Shown here: positions 1 through 10,800 of the stretch, in pieces
Layout of the letters: each line of letters begins with the position of its first letter
How positions within the stretch are numbered: position 1 is the stretch's first letter
Source of the DNA: Rhea pennata
Lineage: Eukaryota > Chordata > Aves > Rheiformes > Rheidae
DNA length: 64,000 nt
Direction of reading: 5' to 3'
Assembly (NCBI RefSeq): GCF_028389875.1
Contig: NC_084675.1
Span: forward strand, 22,406,412 to 22,470,411
Notes under the pieces: model-generated
Seen by the model: the letters and a program-made list of their open reading frames with translations, nothing else
The model's database searches: none
What the model was told of the DNA's origin: nothing
Program-made: the position numbers and the translations under genes

Positions 1-470
1 GGACAGACGGACAAGGCAGGACAGGGATACCCGGCAGGACAGACGAACAAGGCAGGGGCAGGCAGAGCAGGGAGATCTGGCAGGACGGGGATAGCCGGCA
101 GGACAGACGGACAAGGCAGGGGCAGGCAGAGCAGGGAGATCTGGCAGGACGGGGATAGCCGGCAGGACAGACGGACAAGGCAGGGGCAGGCAGAGCAGGG
201 AGATCTGGCAGGACGGGGATAGCCGGCAGGACAGACGGACAAGGCAGGGGCAGGCAGAGCAGGGAGATCTGGCAGGACGGGGATAGCCGGCAGGACAGAC
301 GGACAAGGCAGGGGCAGGCAGAGCAGGGAGATCTGGCAGGACGGGGATAGCCGGCAGGACAGACGGACAAGGCAGGACAGGCAGGACAGGGAGCCCCGGC
401 AGGGCAGGGAGACCTGGCAGGGCAGCCGGACGAGGCAGGACAGACGGCCGAGGCAGGCCGGGCAGGGCCG
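1..470. repeat. 64-bp minisatellite at left edge
   Basis: A tandem array of a G/A-rich unit. The core is read most clearly between about 20 and 400, where AGATCT recurs at 73, 137, 201, 265 and 329, exactly 64 bp apart. The units are almost identical over these five copies. Flanking copies at 1-60 and 360-470 are shortened and diverged into GGCAGG/GGACAGACGGAC motifs. The array continues off the left edge, so its true size is unknown. No coding potential is seen. Confidence 0.93.
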
Positions 471-1130
471 GGAGCGCGGGCGGCGCGGACGGACGAGGCA
501 GGGCCGAGCCAGGCGGGAGGAGGGAGCGGGGGGGGGGGGGCGGCAGGCGAGCGCCTCGTCCCCGCGCCCGGCCCCCCGCGCCGCTGGGACACCCGGCAGG
601 TGCCCTAAGGCCGCGGGCTCATTAGCATGGGCGGCCCCCGGGGCAGCCCCCGGGCCAACCGCGGCCCGAGGGCTGGCCTCGGCGGCCGGCACGCCCCGCC
701 GCAGGTGCGGGGGCCGCGGCCGGACGGCCCCGTGCCCCGGGCTGCCGCCCCCCGCCCCGGCCGCGGCCCCGGGGCGTCCTGGCGGCCCCAGGGCCGGCGC
801 GCAGATAAGGGCGCTCCTCAATGTTATCAGCCCGGGCCATTGTGTCCCGGAGCCGTTTACAGCCCCCCGCACCGGGGCCGTAGCGGGGGGCAACGTGCGC
901 CGGGACAGGAGGTGCACGCGGGGGCCCCCCCGGCTCCCGCGAGCCCCCGGGCGGCGGGGCGGGAGAGGGGCTGCGGCGGCTCCCCGTGGCCCCGTCCCTC
1001 GGAGGGGACGCGGCCGGGCGCCCGGCGGAGGGCGAGAGCGGGTCCCCGCGGCCGTGCCGCCCCCAGCGCCCGGCTCCGGACCCCTCCAACGCGCCCCGCA
1101 GCAGGGCAGGATGGAGGGCCGGGGATTTCC
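471..1130. promoter_or_regulatory. CpG island, possible promoter, gene not identified
   Basis: Very CpG-rich sequence with a long G run near 530-541. Embedded in it is a less GC-rich stretch (about 799-860) with an AGATAAG motif, a TTATCAG motif and a CATTGT (SOX-like) motif, and an ATTAGCAT homeodomain-like motif lies near 620. In mammals the neighbour of RNF166 on this side is SNAI3, transcribed away to the left on this strand, so this could be its promoter. I found no SNAG-domain start (MPRSFLV-type) here, so the assignment is inference only. Open frames over this stretch on both strands look like GC-driven shadows. Confidence 0.45.
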
Positions 1131-2086
1131 AGCCCCGGGGGATCCGGCCACGGTCCTCGATCTAGGCTAAACCCATCTCACCGCCCCAGCTCAGGGGTGG
1201 GAGAGGAGCACGGGAACGATGCCACACCAATGGGCTCAGCCCCAGCGCCCGGACCGAGCCGGGAGCGTCGCAGGGTGCCGGCGGTGCTGTTTGCCCCCGA
1301 GCCTCCTCTCCGAGCCTCCGCCTGCTTTGCGCACACGCTGCTCTGAGGGCTGCTTTGACCCCAGCTACACGTCCGCCACCTGTACGCAGCCCGGCTCGTA
1401 CCCCACGCTCACCTGCGGCAGGGACCAGCACGGGCATCGGGCTCCGTGCACAGCCGCCTGGACGGTCCTCGGGAATCGCTGGGGGGGGGGGTCCTCTCCC
1501 ACCCCCGGGAGCAGCAGCAAGAAGTTCAGACTGACCAGAGCTATGGGGTGACATCCAGCCTCCCTCCAAGGGGTCACCAGCCCCCTAGACTGGGCCCAGC
1601 ACGAGGCCCATCCTGCTCAGCCCATGCCAGCTCCCCCACCCAGCTGGGACCCACGTCTGGTCGTGCCCAGGGTGTCTGCTTGTCCCCCACCTGGCTGGGC
1701 CGTGGCCCTGGGGAACCCCAACAGCCTCATGGAGCCAGGATGTCTCCCTGAAGACACCTGGGAGAGAAACACCCTATGCGGTTCCTCAGAGGGGCTTTGG
1801 GGATGGCACGTAGTGCTGAGGACCCACAGCTGCAGGGATGGGGACAGGACCTCCCCGTGTCCTCCTCTGCATGCCCCAGATCAGGGCGCCAGAGGTGGGG
1901 GGCAGCAGCAGAGGCTGCCAAGGGGCAAAGCGGGGAAGCCGGAGCCCTGCTGGGGCTGTGGGGCCGACCACAGGACACTTGCCAGGTGGGCTCCCAGGAG
2001 GCAGAGGGACCCCCCCAACAACGCAGCAGCACGCTCCAGCTCTGGCAGCCTTGCCACGAGGGAGGGACCTGTGCCACCAAGAGAGG
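1131..2086. other. intergenic, nothing recognised
   Basis: Moderately GC-rich unique sequence. Several open frames overlap on both strands with low-complexity, proline/serine-rich translations and no family resemblance. No RNA gene or repeat was recognised. Confidence 0.5.
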
Positions 2087-2307
2087 GATAAGCCAGAGAT
2101 AAACCTCCAGGAGATAAGGGCAGGGAGAGCATTGTCGGGGAGTCAATGGCAGGGAGGGCTCCAAAAACCCCGGAGGGAGGAGGGCCCTGGTGATGAAACC
2201 GCATTGCCAAACCCTCCATGGGCCCATTATCAGGAAGAGTTAATGAGTCAGGGGATGAAGCTGTAAAGATGAGTCCTCTGTTTGAGAAGGGAGCAACCGA
2301 GATAACC
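2087..2307. promoter_or_regulatory. GATA/ETS/AP-1 motif cluster, candidate enhancer
   Basis: Within 221 bp there are GATAAG at 2087-2092, AGATAAA at 2097-2103, GATAAG at 2113-2118, TTATCAGGAAG (GATA fused to an ETS-like GGAAG) at 2227-2237, a perfect AP-1 site TGAGTCA at 2244-2250, and AGATAACC at 2300-2307. The density of GATA motifs is far above that of the surrounding sequence. GATA plus ETS plus AP-1/NF-E2 combinations are typical of haematopoietic enhancers. That function is inference from motifs only. Confidence 0.45.
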
Positions 2308-2691
2308 GGTGCAGCGGGGCACGCACCTCCTTCCCGCAACCTGCCCTGCCGGAGCCGAGCACTCCCCCTCGAGCAGCAACAGGTTGGACACCTGCGGCCA
2401 TGGTCCAGTCAAGGCTGCGAGCAACGTGGGAGCCGGGCATCCCCGGTGCCTCCGCTTCCCTGCTTGCCGATGGCCCAGGCTCCCGGGCCTGCAGGATTCC
2501 CAGCGCGGTGCTCCTGAGCCAGGTCTCGGCGTGAGCCAGATCTCAGCCCTGTCAAGCAGGTGGCAGGGTAGGACGAGATTGAAACACGGGCAGCAGGCAG
2601 GGTGGCGGCAAAGCCCCGCTGACGGTTCGCGGGTACCTGTGCCCCATGGGGGAGACGCTTCACACCAAGACAGCCTATGGATGAAACTGCC

Positions 2692-2697
2692 TTTATT
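2692..2697 (-). terminator. poly(A) signal AATAAA, probable end of RNF166
   Basis: TTTATT on the plus strand is AATAAA on the minus strand. It lies in A/T-rich sequence typical of 3' ends. It is the first clear canonical signal I found on this strand downstream of the RNF166 stop codon, which would give a 3' UTR of about 5.1 kb. Earlier variant signals could produce shorter transcripts. Confidence 0.5.
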
Positions 2698-5198
2698 GAG
2701 AAAAATGGTTTGCTACAAATATGTCATTGATTTTTGTTTTCTTCTTCTTCTTCAAAAAACAGTACGTCTCGTTAAAAGTTCTAGTTGTTATGAAAAAAGT
2801 CACAAGTAACACACTGAACAGCATGGCCACTGGCACGGCGGGAGCCTCCCTGTGCCCAGAGCCATGGGCACAGCCCGGGCGGCACCACGGCCCGTCGGGC
2901 ACGGCCGTACCCAAACCCCTTGCAAAGAGGAGGTGAGACACGCGCGGGAGCTGCCTGCAGAGCGCAGCGCATGCCTGCAGCATCGCAGCCTGGGCCTTAA
3001 AGTGCTTTACAAAAGCAGCGGTTGCTGCCCCTGCTCTGGTATTGCTGGGGCAGAAAGGAGGAAGGAAGGAAGGAAACAGAGACGTTAACAGCGCTGCCTC
3101 AGACAGGTGAGGGGCTCAGCTCCCACACGCGCAGCTGGGGTGCCCCCCAGGAGACTGCGGTGGGAGAGATCCCGCTGCTCACCTTCCCCTCGGGAATTAG
3201 GGAAAGTCCTGGGCAAGGCAAGAGGGCTCTCAGTTTGCTGAGCATACAGCGCTGGTAAGAGAAGACACTGTCCCTTCACGCTAAACCCCACTCGAGGGAT
3301 GGGAGTAGAGAAGCTCCAGCCCTTTCCATGTGGCCTGCACCCGTTGAGCCCTCAGCTAGGGGACCAGATGGTGCGAGGGGGCCTGTCCAGCTCTGCGGGC
3401 TCCTCGTAGGACTGCCAGCGGCTCTGGGAAGCTCACAGCCCTGCAAAACACTCGTTACTATTTCGATCAAGGTAAAAAAGATACAGTATTGCTAAAGCAG
3501 AGCTGGAGGGAAACAAGTCTCTTGGGTAAACCATGAAAGGGTGCTCCTCCCGGCAGTAATGTGCAGGGACGGCTTAGCAGCCAGGCCTCTGGCACACTCG
3601 AGGCACCAAGCATCAGCTGCACCGCAGTAACCCAACACAAGCATGTCTCCTCCAGGGCAGAGGCAACAAGGGGTTTCAGTACCATTTTTTAATCACATTA
3701 CTGCAGTTCAGCAACCACATGGGGTCAAACACCTCCACATAGCTGCTGTACAGAGCCTGACCCCATAGCAAAGGCGCTCCGATAGCCCACAGCCCCACCA
3801 AAGAGCTCCAGCATCTTTAGAGGTGGGACTTGATCCTTTGAGAGGCCATTCTCAAACCAACAGGCTCTGGAGAGGATTGCTTTCTGGGCTGGGACGCAGC
3901 TCATCTGTGTGCTTCCCAGGCTACAGGGAAGAGCCCACGCACCCCCCTCTCCTGCTTGAATCATGTGCTAGCAGCACAGATTCAGCAGGCACAGGAGATA
4001 TCCAGAACAAACAGACCATCGAGGACACCGACCTCTCTCCATCCTGGTTAAGACAGGCTCAGCAGTGGAACAGCCAAAGCCACGTACAAGCCTTGCAAGG
4101 ACCACACGACCCCAAACCCTGCATCCTTTCCTCTGGGGGCAATCCAAACCCCTAGACTCTCTGTGCTGCAGGGCTACAGATTTAGTTGGACAAAACCAAA
4201 CCTCAACAGCCAAGACATTAAACTGAGGGGCCTTTCCACCCCGACAGCTCTGGCCAGGCAGAGCCTCATCTGCCAGGGCAGCTCGCGCAAGCAGAAAACT
4301 GCCCCAGGACCACGGAGGAGCTGTTTGCCTCTAGCTTGCCCACACTGTTTCCCCTGCCTGCAGCACCTTTCTCAAAGGGATTCCCAGCCTCCACCCCCAG
4401 CGAGCGACCCCCAGGCATCCTGCCACATCCGCAAGGCTCCGGTATCCTGTGCCTCTGGGCTCCTGCCGGGACCCACTGCCTGGTGAGGCCCCAGCAGCAG
4501 CAACCATGGCTGAGCAGACCCCAGGAGCGCTGACAGCACCGGACACCTACACGAGTCACCCTCTCCTTTGGGCACCTCTGATAAATCACAGCCTCCACGA
4601 TGTGCGTGGCCGCTGCTCCCCCTGCAGGGACCTGCACAGTGGGACGCAGCCAGCATCTGGGTCCCCTCCCCTGACAGGGCACAGCACGTCCCCAGCTCCC
4701 CGCCTGCAGGGACATACCAGGCGACATGCAGAACTGGGCAGGGCGAAGCAGGCGAGGGGAGCAGGGTTTCCCTGCGATGTCGCTCTGTGCCTGGTAACTG
4801 CACTGATGTCACAGATCTGACACCAGACACATTTGTCACCCAGCAGCCCAGGTGACACTCCACTTCTGCTCTTCTCTATAGCATCAACTGAACTGGCACT
4901 GCCAAGGGACCAGGCGTACCGCGCAAGCTCTGGCATAGCTGCCCAGATAGTTCTGACCTTTACAGGTCCCTTGATTAATCTCCAAACAGAGGCAGAGCTG
5001 GTGGGAAGACGAGGTCAATACTGACCTCTACACAAACCGGTGCAACTTCTACCAGGTCCGCTCTCGAGCGGAGTTGTGCCTCCCGGCCTGTATCCCGTGA
5101 CACCCCGGCAGTGCACAGCGAGGGGCTGCTGCCCATTTTCCCACCCCCTCTCCGCAAACCCCTGTATGAATGAGACGTCAACTTGGCTGCAAGTTTAG

Positions 5199-5210
5199 TG
5201 CTGAATCAGC
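5199..5210. promoter_or_regulatory. MARE-like palindrome
   Basis: TGCTGAATCAGC carries both TGCTGA and TCAGC arms of a Maf recognition element, differing from the 13-bp T-MARE at its centre and last base. An ACGTCA half-CRE lies about 25 bp to the left (near 5174-5179). It is a single motif match without supporting data. Confidence 0.3.
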
Positions 5211-7829
5211 GGGTCTGCAGACTTCATGCACCATCACCTCGCTGCAGTTAATTGACTGCGAGGCTTGTGCTGATCTTGCGTGACCCCAAAGGAGGGCAGG
5301 GCCCCAGCACATGGCTCCAGTGACATCTCTTTAGATGGGAAGTGATTTTTGCTGCACGTGGGGATCGCTCCATTGTGCTGAGGACAGCAGCAGCTGGCTC
5401 AGAGGCTGGCAACAGATCTCCCTACCACTTGCACCCAGTTGAGCAGACTGGAAGCAACCAGCAGCACGTACCAAGAGCAAAGGGATGATGTGCAACACAG
5501 GTCAGCTGGCCTGGGCAGGCTGCAGCACAGCCAGGGTGAGAACGACAGAAGGGGCCACGCATGGGGAAGAGGCACGGCCTCTTCCGTAAGTCCTGCAGTG
5601 CAACCCGAACTAGTGCAAGGGCAAAACACTGTGGCCATCCCACTGCATCACAAGGGCAGGAGCTTGAGAGCAAGCAGAAGAAAGCTGTCCCTTCCACCTC
5701 GGACCAGGGCACCACATCACATGAGGGCAGCAGGCAGACACAGCGCTTGCTTCGGAGGAGTATCTCTCGGATCAGCATCTGCCCAGGTGTGCCTTATTCC
5801 CAGAGAATCCTGGGGGAGGGAGATGCAGTCCTGTGTTTTGGAGGGGGGACAAGATGCTCTGCATCAGGGTTGGGATTCTAGCACAGAGAGCACATACAGA
5901 TGTCCCTCCCCGCCACACATCACCTGGACACAACCCAGCCGCTCTGCACTGCCTGTCAGCTGCCTGGAACTAATCCACCTGCTTGGTTGGTTGCACACTG
6001 CAGACAGAAACTGCCACTGTGGATTACACCTGCCATCTGTGTGCTCCTGCCCACAGCCACATCTAGCACCAGGCACCTGCTCCCACCACAGAGCAGCTCT
6101 GCCTACAGAGATGTTAATGCTGCTTGCTGTGTTAGGAATCTGGCATACGAAGTCTCACAGTGAAATCCTCCTTCTAGTGCCACGCTAGATCTCTTTTGCC
6201 AAGAAGTTACAGGAGCGTGGCAGGTTTTCTGTGGATTCCCAACTGTCCCAGATGGAGGAAAATCAAACCTGGGCATTTCCTGGCAGAGTTTTCACAAGCC
6301 TACCACTGCAGGCTGGACCCCCTGCTCTTGGCTCTATGCTCAAACACCATAGCTCATCGTTTAACTACAAGCATTTGAGAGATCAAACTTCAGGTAGGGG
6401 AGGGAAACCCATCCATCAACATTAGGCCTGCATTTACAGCAGAAAGCACTGCTAAAGCCAGCTGAGCGAGAGTTGCTCCAGTCATCCCACTTGGCAAGAA
6501 CACAAAGAGCCTGGCCACACACACTGGAGAGGGTTAATGGCCCGGAGATCGCAGCCAGCAGACCAGCTCTTGGAGAGCACAAAGGGCTGCTTTCCCCCCC
6601 AAACAAGGCAGCCCTCTGAGCCACTCGGCACACTGCTCGTACCTTACTGTACAATTCTCTTCCCAAAAGGGACCCAATGGCCTAGCTGTGTTTCTGATTT
6701 GCTTCTCCAGCCAACAAGCTCTGCCCACAAGGTGCTGCTCTAACCTGGTCTCTCCTGCAACATCACTCACGTACAAAGAAACAAACTAACGGAGAAACAG
6801 AACAGCCCAGAAATAACAAAACAGGAAACCCATGCACTTCCCATTGCCCAGGCAGAGCCCCACCCACAGGTCCAGGGTCCAACATCTCCCTCCCAGCCAA
6901 TTGCAAATCCACAGCATGTTTGTTTGTTTTTTTAAAAAATATACTTTCTTAATAATGTTCCATAAAAATACTCTTGTCCCCAGTCACAGATATTGCAGTG
7001 TGAAGAGTAATAGCTTCTGTTCCTGCTCTATAAAACGTGGAAAAGGTATCACACCGATTAATGTAGAAAAATGCAAGAACTCCTAGTATCACAAGAGCTA
7101 GTACAAAATGAGAAAGGTAAGAGTTTCACTGAATGCTGGATGCCAGGACAGTCCATGGCTCCCTGCAGACTCTTCTGAACCCTCTGGCGTCACAGTGCAC
7201 GAGGGCAACAGTCTTGCTTCGGGATTTAGCCCAGTCTGTTTTTGGCCTTGCCTGTGCAGTAGCAGGAAAACAAGGCAGCTCTTGCCCACAGCGTGGGGGA
7301 CAGAACAGACCAGTATCTCCAGAAATAGCCACGTGGGGTTTAAAAAAGGCTCCATGCTGTTTTCTTCCTTTTTTTAAAAGAACATGGATGATTCCAGTTT
7401 AAAACTAGCGCATTTTTGCATAAAATGCATCATAGTTTTACATACCTATTAAATTGCAACAAAGAGCATGAAGACGAATGGTGCCAAAAAGCATCTAATA
7501 ATAAATAGATCTGGATACAGGTATATACTCCGTATATGGATATGAAACGCCCAACTGAGGAACAATCCCAGTCCTCCGGCACAGACATCACTCTGCTCCC
7601 AACAGGGAATGTCTCTGCTCACTCACCAACCAGTCCAGTGTGATGCTAAAGAGACTCCACCTTCTTAAACAAGGTGGGATCAGCCCAGAAAGAAGTTGGA
7701 AGAGAGGTGGTGGGTCTCTGGGGGTGCCGAGAGGCCAAGGAGCTCCGTACCTCCTCAGCAGGAAGGCTGAGTGTGCAAGAGGAGAAGAGATATGAGAGAG
7801 GGGTCTGAACCGATGCTCCGCAGTCACCT

Positions 7830-10800
7830 TCAGTTCTCGGAGAGGGACAGTGCCAGGGCAGCCTGCAACGCTGCTTCCTCATCGATATTATAGTCCTGGA
7901 AACAGAGAGCGGCCAGTCAGAAGAGCCAGCACTGACCACAGAGCCTCCTCAAAGCAGTGGGAACAGGCAAGGGGAGGAGCCTTTCTGTTCCCGATCCTCC
8001 CTCCAGGCTGCAAACAGTGCAGCCCCCCTTTACCTCTGGCAAATGGGGCTGTGAGGTTCCAGGAGCAACACACTCTTTGGGGCATTCTGGGTCTGTGCCT
8101 ACAGTCCCTTGCCTGCTTGGGTCAAATCTGGTAACATCGCTTCTGCTCTTGGACCAGCTGTGTGCATGGGTGAAACAGGTCCATGTGAGAAGCAGTTCCA
8201 TGTCTCCCCAATTGAAGCTCCTAATTAGGTTTCTCAAGAGTTTAATGGAGCATGTGGAAGAAGTGACCCATGTTCACAGACTGTAGTAACATTTCCCTCC
8301 TCCACTTTCAGTGGTGTTTTCTTGGGTACATGTTTGTTGAGGACCAGCTCAAACTCCTCTGCAGGGCAGGCTGGGGAACCCAACTTTGCACCCACGAGCT
8401 CTCCAAAGTAGGGCTAACGTGTGCTGCACGCATCCTGCAAAGCCCAAAGAAGGAACTGTCCCCTTGCTCTCCTGCAGGGATGGACACCAATTTGGCCTGG
8501 TACCGGCATGAAAGGGCAACGGCTGGTTTCACTTCCCAGCCACTCAGCAGGGGACACAGGGAATACGACTCAGCTTTGGCTCATGGGCGTACTCACCACA
8601 AAGGTGTCATAGGAGAACTTGTGCCTGTGGAGGAGATGCTGCAGGAAGTTGGCGCTCTTGTAGCTCGGGTCACCCCAGGGCATGGCTGAGCAGACTGGGC
8701 ACACCTGCAGCAAGAAAGGATAGGGGAATCGTGACTCACAGGCACAGACCCCCCTGCCTGCCCCCAGGAGGCCTCTGTCTCCCACAGAGGGGTGGGGGCT
8801 AGCGCAGCTGTGACACAAGATGAAGGTGAGCAGCAGTCTCCCTTCATGACAACGTGACCTGCAGCAGGTTGCACTAAGCAGGGGGTTCATCCCTATTCCC
8901 TCCTGCCTTGGTACATCCCTCAGCATGCAGAGCCTCCAGGTATGCAGCCCAGACTGCTTTTAGCCCGGTGACAAGTTACACGTGGGTGCACACGCACCTC
9001 TGAAATGGTGCCAGAGCTGCAAGTTCCTCACCTCAGTCACCCACAGCTGGGCTGAACCAGCAGAGCTGGGGGAGAGCAAACTCAGCACCTCATGGATGGC
9101 ATGCATAAGGGGACAGAGGTGGCTCATTCCAGAGAGTCTTACAAAGCTGGCAAAGGCAGTTCCTTACCTCTTGTCAAAGAGATTCAAAACAAATTAAATG
9201 ACCTAGAAACATAGCTGCACTTCCTGCGCAGCTCTGTGTTCAGGCAGCCTTAGATGAAGCACTGGTTAAGATATATTTGGATTCCAGGGGTTACCCCACA
9301 CAAAACTGTCCAAGCCCAACAGGTCGGCCTCGCTCACCACTTTGTTGGGGTCATTGCGGTGATTCTCCATGCAGTGCTTGACTAGCTCCTGCTGGTCCAA
9401 GTTCCGGGCCCCACAGTATGGACACACGAACGTTGAGCGATTGGGAATATTGCTAAGGAAAGCAAGAAGAGCTGAGATACTTGCAAAGGGCCTGGACCAA
9501 CTTCTCCCAAACTAATCCAGCCTCCCTTGCTGCTTCCTGGTCTGTTTTGTCCCACCCACCCAAGGCAGAGGTGGGTCACTCTCTGAAACAGCACTGGGCA
9601 GCACCCTGGCTGCAGATGCCATGAGGGAAAGGGTGTCAATGCGTCTTCCTGAGACCACTCCAGGATAATGAGAAAGTGAAACATGTCCTGGGATTTTAGG
9701 GCTTATAACAAAGAGGGATGCAAGCATCTGTAAGGTCTGTAAGCAGGGACAGCTTTCCCTTCCTGATGCATGGCAGTACCTGGGGATGGGCTGGGATGTG
9801 GGGACGACAGGGACGAACTTCGGGCAGTTGGCCATCTGCTCTTGTACCTTCGCACAGGATGAGATGTGAGAGCGCATTTTTGCTAGGGTTACCTAGAAAA
9901 CAAGGAGAGGACACATGTTCCTGGAGGCTGCAGGAACCCCTTCCCCTGCCAGATGCAGCATTGGAGCATCTGGTCTAGTTTAGTAGAGCAGTTTCGGCCA
10001 CACTTTGACCAATCAACATCAGAATGAATATTGGTCCATGCAGGCTGACCCCCACCAGCGCATAAACTCTGCACCAATCCTTCCTCCCCTGCAGAGCAGA
10101 GCGATTTGGGGTTGCGTGCTCTCAGCACAACATGCCCCCAAAGGTTAAACACAGAAAGTTACCCAGGCTGCATTACTGCAGCGTTAGCTCCATTTTCCTT
10201 TACACTCAGAAACCAGGAGCACACAGTGCTATGCAGCTTGGCTGACAGGTGGTAACCCTAGACTGCTGACACAATCACATGGGATCATCTCTGGGCCACA
10301 GCCAGGGAGTTACAGGAAGATCCCCAAAGTATACGGAAGCCAGAAAGGGCATCAGCCCAACTTGTAGAGACACATCATGAATCATAGCTTTATAGCTGGT
10401 CCCAGAACTGTCCCAGACCAGATTGTCCCGGGCTGGCCCATGTGGTGCCTATTGCTTGCTGCCAGTTCAGCTCCCTAGCAGCTGTCAGGATCACAGCACC
10501 TTAAGCAAGAGCTAAAACCTTATCCCCAGGAGGAATGGCAGAGCTGATCTGTCTCAGCCTCTCTCATGTTGCAGGGAAACCTCAGCATGCATCTGAAGGT
10601 CCCCACTGTCTAATAACAGCTCCATTCTGCGGACAAATGCAGCTAGGAGAGCACCTTCATCTTCGCACAGCCCTGCTTGCCTCAGGCAGTCATGCCTTCC
10701 CGGCCTGTGGTAGCAGCCTTCCCACAGAGAAGGTCCCACAGGGGCCACAGTATCTTATAACTTGGGAGCTTGCTGAACGGGGAACTTTGCAAACCCAACC

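Larger units (their letters stand above)
2670..7829 (-). other. probable RNF166 3' UTR
   Basis: No convincing coding exon was found between the RNF166 stop codon and the AATAAA at 2692-2697. The 6,900-7,560 part is AT-rich, like a conserved UTR. A GGAA microsatellite lies at about 3,058-3,075 and a MARE-like motif at 5199-5210. Open frames here are short and unrelated to known families. The region is called UTR by position only; part of it could instead be intergenic. Confidence 0.4.

Noticed and set aside
622-1346. Open frames of 155 and 239 codons in the first CpG island
   Set aside because: Low-complexity Gly/Pro/Arg composition on both strands, with no SNAG or zinc-finger motif; treated as GC shadows.
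7441-7515. AT-rich stretch with AATAAA-like words as the RNF166 poly(A) site
   Set aside because: The canonical words read on the plus strand. I found no clear minus-strand AATAAA there, though variant signals cannot be excluded.
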